Shown here in pieces: positions 34,671 through 42,715 of a stretch of 64,000 nt of DNA. A program made the position numbers and the translations under genes. This DNA is from XBB1006 sp051877515 (lineage in GTDB: Bacteria; Bacillota; Clostridia; Lachnospirales; Lachnospiraceae). The notes below the pieces were generated by a model that ran no database searches, was not told where the DNA came from, and saw only the letters and a program-made list of their open reading frames with translations. Every line of letters begins with the position of its first letter. Within the stretch, counting starts at the first letter, position 1. The stretch covers positions 310,001-374,000 of the forward strand of contig JBJEIY010000017.1 in assembly GCA_051877515.1 (NCBI GenBank). Direction: 5' to 3'.

Positions 34671-35324
34671 ATGGGTGTTTTAGAGACAGTATTAATATTG
34701 ATCGGCGTCGTTTTGGTGATTGGAAGCTATTTTGTTTCGGATAAACTATCCCAAAGGGATGTGGAAAAAATTGCAGATCTTTCCGAGGCAGAATTGCGGG
34801 TTATTGTAGAAAAGCAGATTGCCCAGGCGAGAAGCAGGATTGAAGATGCCACACAGGAAGTACTGGAGGAAACCTCCGGAAAAGCAGAACGTTTTATGGA
34901 AAAAGAATCCAATGAGAAGATCATGGCCATTAGCGAGTATTCTGATACTGTGCTGGAATCTATTAATAAAACACATAATGAAGTGATGTTTCTGTATAGT
35001 ATGTTGAATGACAAGTATGAGGAGCTGACGAATTATGCCAACCATCTTTCCAGCTTAAAAGGTCAGATCGATGATTGCAGCCGTGAGGTTCTGGATGCGG
35101 TAAATCAGAGGAAAGAAATGGAGGAAACATCGAAAGAAGAAGTTGTTTTATTAGCGGAAGAAACATTGCCGAAGGAAGACAGGGAAGAGTCAATTTATCA
35201 CAAGGATCAGATCCTTGCATGCTATCGTGAAGGGATGACGGATGTGCAGATCGCAAGACAGCTGGGCCTGGGAATAGGAGCTGTTCGCCTGATCATTGAA
35301 TTGTATAAAGGAACAACGGTATGA
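34671..35324 (+). CDS. DUF6115-type membrane protein with coiled coil and C-terminal HTH (SwrB-like)
   Basis: 217 residues. An N-terminal membrane helix (about 4-22), long coiled coil (about 30-160), acidic linker and C-terminal helix-turn-helix-like segment (ILACYREGMTDVQIARQLGL near 182-201). B. subtilis SwrB, which sits just after sigD and just before rpsB and activates basal-body assembly, has the same layout of TM helix, coiled coil and HTH-like end. I infer a SwrB-like role from architecture and slot, not from measured similarity. Overlaps the next gene by four bases. Confidence 0.65.
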   Translation: MGVLETVLILIGVVLVIGSYFVSDKLSQRDVEKIADLSEAELRVIVEKQIAQARSRIEDATQEVLEETSGKAERFMEKESNEKIMAISEYSDTVLESINKTHNEVMFLYSMLNDKYEELTNYANHLSSLKGQIDDCSREVLDAVNQRKEMEETSKEEVVLLAEETLPKEDREESIYHKDQILACYREGMTDVQIARQLGLGIGAVRLIIELYKGTTV

Positions 35325-35842
35325 GATTTAAGTATTATTTAAGAGGAGCAGGTGTGGGAATCATTGTGACCACTCTGATTTTTACCATAGCTCTTGTGCG
35401 GTATAAGCCTTCGCTTTCTGCTGATGAGATTCGTCAGCAGGCTCAAAAGCTTGGTATGGTAATGCCGACAGATACTGCCTCAGGTGATGCGGAAAGGAAA
35501 ACTGACGCGGAAGGAAGCACCGGACAGGAAAAGCCGGTTTCACAAGAAAAAGAAACTCCGGAGAATGAAACTCCGAAGAATGAAACAAAAGCGAAAGAGG
35601 ATCCCGCCACAAAAACATCGGAGGAGTCTTCCGTGATCAAATTTGAGGTCAAGGGAGGACAGTTTTCCGACGTTGTCAGTGAAAATCTTGCATCCAAAGG
35701 ACTGGTGCCGGATGCAGAAGAGTATAACAAATGGCTGATGAAGCATCATTATGACAGTGACATACAGCCGGGTGTATATTATATTAACTCCGATGCCACT
35801 TTCAAAGAAATCGCGGAAATCATTACAACAAAACAGGAATAA
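35321..35842 (+). CDS. Membrane-anchored YceG/MltG-like LysM-fold domain protein lacking a catalytic domain
   Basis: 173 residues. One N-terminal membrane helix (about 9-27), a Glu/Thr/Lys/Pro-rich spacer (about 45-108) and a C-terminal domain like the small N-terminal subdomain of MltG (SDVVSENLASKGLVPDAEEY, then PGVYYINSDATFKEIAEII). MltG proper is about 350 residues with a catalytic Glu domain, absent here. The fold suggests peptidoglycan binding outside the membrane. The ATGA overlap with the SwrB-like gene implies coupled translation. It may serve where flgJ-type muramidases act elsewhere, but this is speculation. Confidence 0.7.
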   Translation: MRFKYYLRGAGVGIIVTTLIFTIALVRYKPSLSADEIRQQAQKLGMVMPTDTASGDAERKTDAEGSTGQEKPVSQEKETPENETPKNETKAKEDPATKTSEESSVIKFEVKGGQFSDVVSENLASKGLVPDAEEYNKWLMKHHYDSDIQPGVYYINSDATFKEIAEIITTKQE

Positions 35843-35915
35843 AAAGTGCTTGCATAACAAAGAGGACTGTGCTATTATATCATAGTCTGAGCGTATTTTG
35901 TTATGCAGGCATTTT
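35843..35915 (+). terminator. Long hairpin after the fla/che operon that contains the rpsB promoter
   Basis: 35843-35861 pairs with 35897-35915 over 19 bp (two G-U pairs). The inner part 35865-35871 pairs with 35881-35887 over 7 bp (one G-U). The right arm ends in ATTTT, a weak T run. It starts right after the last motility gene stop. Transcripts entering from the motility operon would fold this hairpin; transcripts started at the enclosed promoter lack the left arm. Confidence 0.6.
35850..35878 (+). promoter_or_regulatory. Promoter of rpsB-tsf
   Basis: TTGCAT (35850-35855), 17-base spacer, extended -10 TGC-TATTAT (35873-35878). Predicted start near 35885, giving a leader of about 145 bases before rpsB. 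Confidence 0.8.
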
Positions 35916-36029
35916 GCGTTCAGAAGTAACTTTAATTCAGCAAACACATACGTGGACCTGTACGAAGGGTGCCTAGGTTTTCGACGGGGAGGAAGCGTAT
36001 GGAAGAAGAACCAATGGAGGTAAAGAAAA
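35885..36029 (+). ncRNA. Structured rpsB mRNA leader (candidate S2 autoregulatory element)
   Basis: Two possible helices: 35886-35893 with 35917-35924 (8 bp, one G-U), and an outer helix 35947-35952 with 35996-36001 (CATACG/CGTATG). The latter encloses ACCT/AGGT and CGAA/TTCG pairings in a conserved-looking stretch ending about 28 bases before the ATG. Ribosomal protein S2 often controls its own mRNA through the leader; no exact family match is claimed. Confidence 0.4.
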
Positions 36030-36779
36030 ATGGGCGTTATTTCAATGAAACAGTTATTAGAAGCAGGTGTTCATTTCGGACATCAGACCAGAAGATGGAA
36101 TCCTAAGATGGCTCCATACATCTACACAGAGCGTAATGGTATTTATATCATTGATCTGCAGAAATCTGTAGGTAAAGTAGATGAGGCTTACAAGGCAATC
36201 GCTGATATTGCAGCAGATGGTGGTACCATTCTTTTCGTTGGAACCAAAAAGCAGGCACAGGAAGCAATTCAGACTGAAGCAGAGCGTTGCGGAATGTTCT
36301 ATGTAAACGAAAGATGGTTAGGTGGTATGCTTACCAATTTTAAGACCATCCAGAGCCGTGTTAAGAGACTGAAAGCTATTGAGAAGATGCAGGAAGACGG
36401 AACTTTTGATGTGCTTCCGAAGAAAGAAGTAATCGCGCTGAAGAAAGAGCTTGCAAAGCTTGAGAAGAACCTTGGCGGAATCAAAGAAATGAAGAAGGTT
36501 CCGGATGCAATTTTTGTAGTAGATCCTAAGAAGGAAAGAATCTGTGTTCAGGAAGCACATACTCTTGGAATTCCTTTGATCGGTATTGCAGATACCAACT
36601 GTGATCCGGAAGAACTGGATTATGTAATTCCGGGTAACGATGATGCAATCCGTGCAGTAAAACTGATCGTTGCCAAGATGGCGGATGCCGTAATTGAAGC
36701 AAACCAGGGTGAAGCTGTATATACAGAAGAAGTTGAGGTTGAAGGCGAACCATCCATGGAAGAAATTGTAGAAGAATAA
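36030..36779 (+). CDS. rpsB: 30S ribosomal protein S2
   Basis: 249 residues. The N-terminus (SMKQLLEAGVHFGHQTRRWN), FVGTKKQAQEAI near residue 69 and PDAIFVVDPKKE near 157 are diagnostic of S2, with an acidic C-terminal tail. S2 binds late to the 30S head and helps S1 and mRNA binding. GGAGGTAAAG precedes the ATG. Forms the classic rpsB-tsf operon behind a strong promoter. Confidence 0.99.
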   Translation: MGVISMKQLLEAGVHFGHQTRRWNPKMAPYIYTERNGIYIIDLQKSVGKVDEAYKAIADIAADGGTILFVGTKKQAQEAIQTEAERCGMFYVNERWLGGMLTNFKTIQSRVKRLKAIEKMQEDGTFDVLPKKEVIALKKELAKLEKNLGGIKEMKKVPDAIFVVDPKKERICVQEAHTLGIPLIGIADTNCDPEELDYVIPGNDDAIRAVKLIVAKMADAVIEANQGEAVYTEEVEVEGEPSMEEIVEE

Positions 36780-36803
36780 TCGAGATTACGGAGGAATTAG
36801 AAG

Positions 36804-37733
36804 ATGGCTATTACAGCAGCAATGGTAAAAGAATTAAGAGAGATTACCGGTGCAGGAATGATGGACTGCAAGAAGGCTCTTGGCGAAACAAATGGTGATA
36901 TGGATGCAGCGGTTGAGTTCTTAAGAAAGAACGGACAGGCGAAAGCAGAAAAGAAAGCCAGCAGAATTGCAGCTGAGGGAATCTGTTGCGTAGCAGTAGA
37001 CGGAGATACAAAGGCAGCTGTTGTGGAAGTAAACTCCGAAACAGACTTTGTTGCAAAGAATGAGAAATTCCAGAGCTTTGTAAAAGGGGTTGCAGAGAAA
37101 GCATTAAATACATCTGCAGCAGATATGGATGCATTTCTTGCAGAATCCTGGGATGGAAGTAAATCCATTTCCGAGGAACTGGTTGAGCAGATCGCAACAA
37201 TCGGTGAGAAATTAAGCATTCGTCGTTTTGAGAAAGTAGAAGCAGCAAATGGCTGTGTTGTTTCTTATGTTCATGGTGGAGGAAGAATCGGTGTTATCGT
37301 AGAGGCTGATACTTCTGTAGTGAACGATGCTGTGAAAGAAGCATTAAGCAATATCGCAATGCAGGTTGCAGCTATGTATCCAAAGTATGTTGATCGCAGC
37401 GAGATCAGCGAAGAATATATCGCACATGAAAAAGAGATCTTACTTGCCCAGATCATGAACGATCCTAAGGAATCCCAGAAACCGGAAAAGGTGATCAATG
37501 GAATGATCGAAGGACGTGTCAGCAAAGAATTAAAAGAAATCTGTCTGTTGGATCAGGTATATGTAAAAGCAGAAGATGGAAAACAGTCTGTTGCGAAGTA
37601 TCTTGAGCAGGTTTCCAAGGAAGTTGGCGCAACTGTTACGGTTAAGAGATTTGTTCGTTTCGAAACCGGTGAAGGTATGGAAAAGAAGAACGAGGATTTT
37701 GCAGCGGAAGTTGCAAAGCAGATGGGACAGTAA
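36804..37733 (+). CDS. tsf: Translation elongation factor Ts
   Basis: 309 residues. UBA-like start with REITGAGMMDCKKALGE (residues 12-28), then two core domains including EVNSETDFVAKNEKF near residue 75 and a VSYVHGGGRIGVIVE stretch near 153. EF-Ts regenerates EF-Tu-GTP. ACGGAGG precedes the ATG, 24 bases after rpsB, and a strong terminator follows. Confidence 0.99.
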   Translation: MAITAAMVKELREITGAGMMDCKKALGETNGDMDAAVEFLRKNGQAKAEKKASRIAAEGICCVAVDGDTKAAVVEVNSETDFVAKNEKFQSFVKGVAEKALNTSAADMDAFLAESWDGSKSISEELVEQIATIGEKLSIRRFEKVEAANGCVVSYVHGGGRIGVIVEADTSVVNDAVKEALSNIAMQVAAMYPKYVDRSEISEEYIAHEKEILLAQIMNDPKESQKPEKVINGMIEGRVSKELKEICLLDQVYVKAEDGKQSVAKYLEQVSKEVGATVTVKRFVRFETGEGMEKKNEDFAAEVAKQMGQ

Positions 37734-37757
37734 TTCTTTCAAGTATACTGGATATAG

Positions 37758-37799
37758 AACCCCTGAAATTCTCCGGAATGGGAAATTTCAGGGGTTTTT
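37758..37799 (+). terminator. Intrinsic terminator of rpsB-tsf
   Basis: Perfect 13-bp stem (37758-37770 with 37784-37796), 13-base loop, followed by TTTTT. It lies only 22 bases before the next ATG, so the downstream gene must use read-through or a promoter I could not identify. Confidence 0.92.
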
Positions 37800-37821
37800 G
37801 TACACGAGCAGGGGGAATGAT

Positions 37822-38880
37822 ATGAAGAAGAATGTATTAAAACCGATTGTTTCTGTGATACTTCTGATTCTTGTGTTGATTGCAGCGGTGCTGCTTTTCT
37901 ATACCATTCGTGAGTATCGTCCGAAAGCAAAAGAAAATGTGGAGGTTTCGGACGGAACCCGGGTACTTGAGCCTGGGGATACTTTTTCAGTATTGACATA
38001 CAACACCGGTTATGCCTGTCTTAGTTATGATCAGGATTTCTTTATGGATGGCGGTTCTATGGTTCGGCCGGACAATGGAGGATTAGTGGAAGAAAATCTG
38101 GCAGGCATTGCTTCCGTGATGAAACAGCAATCTGCAGACTGTTATTTTTTGCAGGAGGTGGATCGGGATTCTTACCGCACTTATCATATTGACCAGCTGT
38201 CCTATTATGAGAGTGCACTGGGATGGAAGGGAATGTATGCTTGTAATTTCAGGTGTGATTTTGTTCCCTATCCTTTCCCGCCCATTGGAAAAGTGGATTC
38301 CGGACTGTTTACCATGACCGGTCACAAAGTGAGCAAAGCTACCCGTATTGCTTTGCCGGAATCTTTTTCATGGCCAATCAAAACCTGCAACCTGAAACGT
38401 TGCATGCTGGAGGTTAGAATTCCTATTGAAGGAAGTAAGAAGGAACTGGTGCTGATCAATTTTCATCTGGAAGCATACGACGATGGGGAAGGCAGGATCG
38501 CCCAGAGTAAAATGCTGTCCGAAAAGCTGGAAGAAGAATATGCGAAAGGCAATTATGTGATAGCGGGGGGAGATTTTAACCAGACTTTTGAAGGAATGGA
38601 AACATATCCGATATTGCCTGAAACGAGCTGGGTTCCCAATGTCATGGAGGAAAAGGATATTCCCGAACATTTTTCCTTTGCGGTTTCGGATAATGTGCCC
38701 ACCTGCCGGTTATTAAATGCACCTTATAGCGGGAATTATCTGGATTCACAGGTTTTCGTGATCGATGGTTATATTGTCTCCGATAATCTGAATGTGATCA
38801 AGGTACAAACCATAGATACGGATTTCAGATGGGCGGATCATCAGCCGGTGAGATTAGAGGTTATTTTAAAAGACAGGTAA
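37822..38880 (+). CDS. Membrane-anchored endonuclease/exonuclease/phosphatase family protein
   Basis: 352 residues from ATG 37822 (GGGGGA upstream). One N-terminal membrane helix (about 8-28) points the enzyme outside. EEP-fold motifs are visible: LTYNTGY (metal Asn), FLQEVDRD (metal Glu), INFHLEAYDDG (catalytic His), GGDFNQTF (Asp-x-Asn) and a final WADHQPV (Asp-His). The fold covers nucleases, sphingomyelinase-like phosphodiesterases and inositol phosphatases, so the substrate is open. It follows the tsf terminator and precedes a methyltransferase gene by 14 bases. Not part of the usual rpsB-tsf-pyrH order. Confidence 0.85.
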   Translation: MKKNVLKPIVSVILLILVLIAAVLLFYTIREYRPKAKENVEVSDGTRVLEPGDTFSVLTYNTGYACLSYDQDFFMDGGSMVRPDNGGLVEENLAGIASVMKQQSADCYFLQEVDRDSYRTYHIDQLSYYESALGWKGMYACNFRCDFVPYPFPPIGKVDSGLFTMTGHKVSKATRIALPESFSWPIKTCNLKRCMLEVRIPIEGSKKELVLINFHLEAYDDGEGRIAQSKMLSEKLEEEYAKGNYVIAGGDFNQTFEGMETYPILPETSWVPNVMEEKDIPEHFSFAVSDNVPTCRLLNAPYSGNYLDSQVFVIDGYIVSDNLNVIKVQTIDTDFRWADHQPVRLEVILKDR

Positions 38881-38894
38881 GGAGTTTGATTCAA

Positions 38895-39623
38895 ATGAGG
38901 AAAGAAGTTCCTTTGAAAAAATATCAGCGGAAGATGGAGCACTCTTATACGCTGGGAGCATTTCCCACCATAGAATTGTTGCAGCATAAACCGGAAAAGG
39001 TGATCAGGGTTCTGATCCATCCGGATATGAACAGTGAGGCACAGTTTCACGTGATCTCGGATCTGTGTGAGAAACATGGTGTTCCCTATGAAATCAACCG
39101 AAAGGATGTTGAGAAGATCCGGGACAAAGAGAATTGCCTTTCCATTGGTGTGTTTGAAAAGTATGAGGAGGATTTAAAAGATACTCCGGGACATATTGTG
39201 CTGGTTCATCCCAGTGATATGGGCAATATGGGTACCATCATACGGACTGCCATTGGTTTTGGTATCCGTGATCTGGCTATCATTGAGCCGGCCGTGGACA
39301 TGTTTCATCCCAAAGTGGTGCGTTCCTCTATGGGAGCATTGTTTCAGATGCGTTTTCACCGCTATTTGGAGTTTGAACACTACAAAAAAGAGTTTCCGGA
39401 CAGAAGTCTCTATCCGTTTATGCTGAAAGGAGCAGTGGATTTGCAGGAGTTTCAGCGGGATAAAAGACATAACTTCAGCCTGATCTTTGGAAATGAAGCT
39501 ACCGGCCTGCCGGATGAATTTGCCATGGAGGGACAGAGTATTCGCATCCGGCACCGGGACACCATTGACTCCTTGAATCTTTCTATGGCTGTGGGGATTG
39601 CTCTTTATGATTTTACAAAATAA
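38895..39623 (+). CDS. TrmH/SpoU family RNA 2'-O-methyltransferase
   Basis: 242 residues. All three SPOUT motifs are present: NMGTIIRTA (about 111-119), FGNEATGLP (198-206) and SLNLSMAVGIALY (226-238), forming the trefoil-knot SAM site. A short N-terminal substrate-binding domain precedes them. Target (tRNA Gm18 or 23S rRNA) cannot be told from sequence. ATG 38895 is used with AAGGAG ten bases upstream, overlapping the end of the previous gene's stop; the two are probably co-transcribed. Confidence 0.9.
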   Translation: MRKEVPLKKYQRKMEHSYTLGAFPTIELLQHKPEKVIRVLIHPDMNSEAQFHVISDLCEKHGVPYEINRKDVEKIRDKENCLSIGVFEKYEEDLKDTPGHIVLVHPSDMGNMGTIIRTAIGFGIRDLAIIEPAVDMFHPKVVRSSMGALFQMRFHRYLEFEHYKKEFPDRSLYPFMLKGAVDLQEFQRDKRHNFSLIFGNEATGLPDEFAMEGQSIRIRHRDTIDSLNLSMAVGIALYDFTK

Positions 39624-39627
39624 ATAA

Positions 39628-39655
39628 TTGCATATTTTATATGATGTGGTAAAAT
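39628..39655 (+). promoter_or_regulatory. Promoter of the deacetylase-bactofilin pair
   Basis: TTGCAT (39628-39633), 16-base spacer, extended -10 TGG-TAAAAT (39650-39655), 30 bases before the deacetylase ATG. Confidence 0.65.
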
Positions 39656-39684
39656 AAAAAAGGAACTTTTTCTTGGAGGAAAGC

Positions 39685-40638
39685 ATGAATGATAATCCAA
39701 TAGTTGGGATAAAAGAACAGCAGCGTAGACGACGCAGGATCAATCGTATAAAATCCGCGATTCTGTGGTTTTTTTTGATATGGATCATTTTTACCGTTAC
39801 GGCCTGCGTTATTTTAGGTATCCGGGTTGCGTCATTGAATAAAAAAATTAATAAGATCTATGATTATCTGACAACATCTTCTTCTGACGCACAGATTACG
39901 GAAGAGGATTATGCAGACCTCACCGGAGAGCTGCCTGTTGATGAGGATGAAATCAGAAATTATAATACAGATTCGGATAATCAGGTAGTAGATAAGGATT
40001 CCAGAAAGGTTTATCTTACATTTGATGATGGCCCCAGTGATAATACCGATGAGATCCTGGATATTTTAAAAGAATATGGTATTAAGGCCACTTTCTTCGT
40101 TGTGGGCAAAACCGATGAGAATTCCAGACAAATGTATAAGAGAATCGTTGAGGAAGGGCACACCATTGCCTTACATTCATACTCCCACAAGTATTCGGAG
40201 ATCTATTCTTCCGTTGAGAAGTTTAAAAACGATTTGGATAAGCTTAATAAACTGATTCGCGAGGAAACAGGTGTGAACACTTATTTTCTCAGATTTCCGG
40301 GAGGCAGTTCCAATCAGGTCAGCGATGTGGACATGAAAGAGTTTATTAAAATGGCTACCGAAGAAGGGTATACATATTTTGACTGGAATGTGGTGTCCGG
40401 AGACGCCACATCAGGAAGCTATACAGCGAAGGATCTTGTAAACAATGTGGTTACCGGCGTTGAGAATTATCAGGAATCCATTGTTTTAATGCATGATGCA
40501 TCGGATAAGGACTCAACGGTAGAAGCATTACCAAAGATGATAGAAAAATTGAAGTCAGAAGGGTATCAAATGCTTCCTATCGATGATGATACAAAAATCA
40601 TCCAACACGTTTCTGTAGAAAGTGTTGTAAATGAATGA
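39685..40638 (+). CDS. Membrane-anchored polysaccharide deacetylase (NodB domain)
   Basis: 317 residues from ATG 39685 after GGAGGA. Arg-rich cytoplasmic start, one membrane helix (about 24-46), a spacer, then a NodB domain: TFDDGPSDNTDE (metal Asp), HSYSHKYSEIY (metal His pair), RFPGGSSN, and LMHDASDKD (catalytic His). Such enzymes remove acetyl groups from peptidoglycan or other wall polysaccharides, often giving lysozyme resistance. It is followed after 25 bases by a bactofilin, suggesting a shared role in wall shaping. Confidence 0.92.
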   Translation: MNDNPIVGIKEQQRRRRRINRIKSAILWFFLIWIIFTVTACVILGIRVASLNKKINKIYDYLTTSSSDAQITEEDYADLTGELPVDEDEIRNYNTDSDNQVVDKDSRKVYLTFDDGPSDNTDEILDILKEYGIKATFFVVGKTDENSRQMYKRIVEEGHTIALHSYSHKYSEIYSSVEKFKNDLDKLNKLIREETGVNTYFLRFPGGSSNQVSDVDMKEFIKMATEEGYTYFDWNVVSGDATSGSYTAKDLVNNVVTGVENYQESIVLMHDASDKDSTVEALPKMIEKLKSEGYQMLPIDDDTKIIQHVSVESVVNE

Positions 40639-40663
40639 AAATCGAAAAGCGGAGGTACGATGA

Positions 40664-41386
40664 ATGAGTTTTTTTAAAGATTTTAAAGAGGATTTTTCTT
40701 CTGCAGTGAATGAAATTTTGCCGGGTGAGGAAGGAATGGATGCCCTGACAGAAGAGATGGATTCTCAGAATTTAGAGAATGAGATGCCGGATCAAAAGGA
40801 GATGGGACAGAAAATGGATGAGATTCATGAAATGTTACAGGAAGCAGCAGCTTCTGTTTCTTCACAGCCTGTCCGTCAGGATAGTTTCCAGACAGCAGTT
40901 GAGACCGGCAGATCTTTCGAAACAGACACGATGTCCAGAGTTACGGATGAAACGGCTGTGATCACAGAGGGAATGACTATTACAGGTAACCTTGAGTCTA
41001 CCGGTTCTGTGGAAGTGAGAGGAACTGTGCTGGGTGATGTACGCTGCAACGGCAAGCTGGTTGTAACAGGTACTATTTCAGGAAATGCTACTTCTTCTGA
41101 GTTTTTTGCTGATAATGCAACCGTAGAAGGAGAAATCGTTGCTGAAGGAACCGTTAAGGTTGGATCCGGTTCCGTGATCCGTGGAAATATTTCTTCTACA
41201 TCAGCCGTTATAGCGGGAGCTGTGAAAGGTGATATTGATGTACAGGGACCGGTGGTTGTGGATACTTCCGCAGTTGTTGTGGGAAACATTAAGTCACGTT
41301 CTGTTCAGATCAATAATGGAGCAGTGATCGAAGGATTCTGTTCCCAGAGTTATTCTGAAGTAGATGTTCAGAGTATCTTCGGATAA
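40664..41386 (+). CDS. Bactofilin family polymer-forming cytoskeletal protein
   Basis: 240 residues. An acidic N-terminal arm of about 95 residues precedes a beta-helix bactofilin core (about 100-230) with regularly spaced Gly/Val turns such as ITGNLESTGSVEVRGTVLGD. Bactofilins polymerise without nucleotide at the membrane and scaffold wall enzymes. Here the partner is likely the adjacent deacetylase. The start follows GGAGG and lies 14 bases upstream of pyrH at the other end. Confidence 0.92.
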   Translation: MSFFKDFKEDFSSAVNEILPGEEGMDALTEEMDSQNLENEMPDQKEMGQKMDEIHEMLQEAAASVSSQPVRQDSFQTAVETGRSFETDTMSRVTDETAVITEGMTITGNLESTGSVEVRGTVLGDVRCNGKLVVTGTISGNATSSEFFADNATVEGEIVAEGTVKVGSGSVIRGNISSTSAVIAGAVKGDIDVQGPVVVDTSAVVVGNIKSRSVQINNGAVIEGFCSQSYSEVDVQSIFG

Positions 41387-41400
41387 GGAGATCATGGGAA

Positions 41401-42096
41401 ATGAAAAGAGTATTACTGAAGTTAAGTGGAGAGGCACTGGCTGGCGAGAAGAAGACCGGCTTTGATGAAGAAACCGTTCTGGAAGTCGGACGTCAGGTAA
41501 AACAATTGGTGGATCAGGGTATCCAGGTCGGCATTGTGATCGGTGGAGGAAACTTCTGGAGAGGCCGTACCAGTGAGAATATGGATCGATCGAAAGCAGA
41601 TCAGATCGGAATGCTTGCTACGGTAATGAACTGTATTTATGTGTCAGAGCTGTTCCGCAGTCTTGATATGAAGACAGCGGTTCTGACCCCCTTTGAATGT
41701 GGTTCTTTTACAAAACTGTATTCGAAAGACAGGGCAAATAAGTATTTTGATAAAAACATGGTGGTGTTTTTTGCCGGAGGAACCGGTCACCCGTATTTTT
41801 CCACGGATACAGCAACAGTACTCAGGGCTGTGGAAATCGAAGCAGATGTGATCCTGCTGGCCAAAGCGGTGGATGGTGTATATGACAGTGATCCAAAGGT
41901 AAATCCAAATGCCAGAAGATATGATGAGATCAGTATCCAGCAGGTGATTGACGAGAAGCTGGCAGTGGTGGATCTTACGGCATCCATTATGTGTATGGAA
42001 CAGAAGATGCCAATGTATGTATTTGCGTTATCGGAAGAGAATAGCATTGTAAAGGCTATGAGTGGTAAGTTTAACGGAACAAAAGTATTAGTATAA
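41401..42096 (+). CDS. pyrH: UMP kinase
   Basis: 231 residues, bacterial UMP kinase of the amino-acid kinase fold. Motifs: LLKLSGEALAG at the start, VIGGGNFWRGR near 48, and ADVILLAKAVDGVYDSDP near 150. It makes UDP from UMP and is allosterically controlled by GTP and UTP in the family. AAGGAGAT precedes the ATG. First gene of the pyrH-frr-uppS-cdsA-dxr-rseP-ispG-polC run. Confidence 0.98.
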   Translation: MKRVLLKLSGEALAGEKKTGFDEETVLEVGRQVKQLVDQGIQVGIVIGGGNFWRGRTSENMDRSKADQIGMLATVMNCIYVSELFRSLDMKTAVLTPFECGSFTKLYSKDRANKYFDKNMVVFFAGGTGHPYFSTDTATVLRAVEIEADVILLAKAVDGVYDSDPKVNPNARRYDEISIQQVIDEKLAVVDLTASIMCMEQKMPMYVFALSEENSIVKAMSGKFNGTKVLV

Positions 42097-42110
42097 AATG
42101 GAGGGTGTAC

Positions 42111-42665
42111 ATGGACACAAGATTATTACCGTTTCAGGAGAAAATGGAAAAGACACTTTCAAATCTGGTTTCCGAATATGGAACCATTCGTGCAGGACGT
42201 GCCAATCCGCATGTTCTGGATAATATTCGGGTGGATTATTATGGAACACCATCTGCATTGCAGCAGGTATCCAATGTTTCTGTTCCGGAACCCAGAATGC
42301 TTCAGATCCAGCCATGGGATGCATCTTTATTAAAGGAGATCGAAAAGGCGATCAATATGTCAGATCTGGGCATCAACCCTACAAATGATGGTAAGGTGAT
42401 CCGCCTTGTTTTCCCGGAGCTTACAGAAGAGAGACGTAAGGATCTGGTGAAAGAAGTTAAGAAAAAAGGTGAAGATGCCAAGGTTGCGATCCGAAATATC
42501 CGCAGAGATGCAAACGATAGCATGAAAAAAACGGCGAAGGCCGAAGATTTGTCAGAAGATGTGCTCAGTCAGTTGGAAGAAGAAATCCAGAAATTAACGG
42601 ATAAGTATATTAAGAAAATTGATGAGACCATAGAAGAGAAATCAAAAGAAATTATGACAGTGTAG
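42111..42665 (+). CDS. frr: Ribosome recycling factor
   Basis: 184 residues. Typical RRF three-helix bundle with GTIRAGRANPHVLDNIRVDYYG near residues 25-46 (long, Arg-rich) and SVPEPRMLQIQPWD at the beta domain. Splits post-termination ribosomes with EF-G. ATG 42111 is used with GGAGGG five bases upstream; an in-frame GTG at 42105 would overlap the RBS. Followed by a hairpin before uppS. Confidence 0.98.
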   Translation: MDTRLLPFQEKMEKTLSNLVSEYGTIRAGRANPHVLDNIRVDYYGTPSALQQVSNVSVPEPRMLQIQPWDASLLKEIEKAINMSDLGINPTNDGKVIRLVFPELTEERRKDLVKEVKKKGEDAKVAIRNIRRDANDSMKKTAKAEDLSEDVLSQLEEEIQKLTDKYIKKIDETIEEKSKEIMTV

Positions 42666-42670
42666 GAATG

Positions 42671-42696
42671 TGGGGACAGGCATTTGCATGTCCCCA
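42671..42696 (+). other. 8-bp hairpin between frr and uppS
   Basis: TGGGGACA (42671-42678) pairs with 42689-42696, loop of ten, no T tract after it. It ends 20 bases before the uppS ATG. Probably an mRNA processing or expression-tuning element rather than a terminator. Confidence 0.5.
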
Positions 42697-42715
42697 TAAG
42701 ATTTATGGTGAGATT

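Noticed and set aside
37734..37757. Promoter for the EEP enzyme using TATACT at 37744-37749
   Set aside because: No acceptable -35 at 16-18 bases upstream, and the tsf terminator lies between it and the gene.
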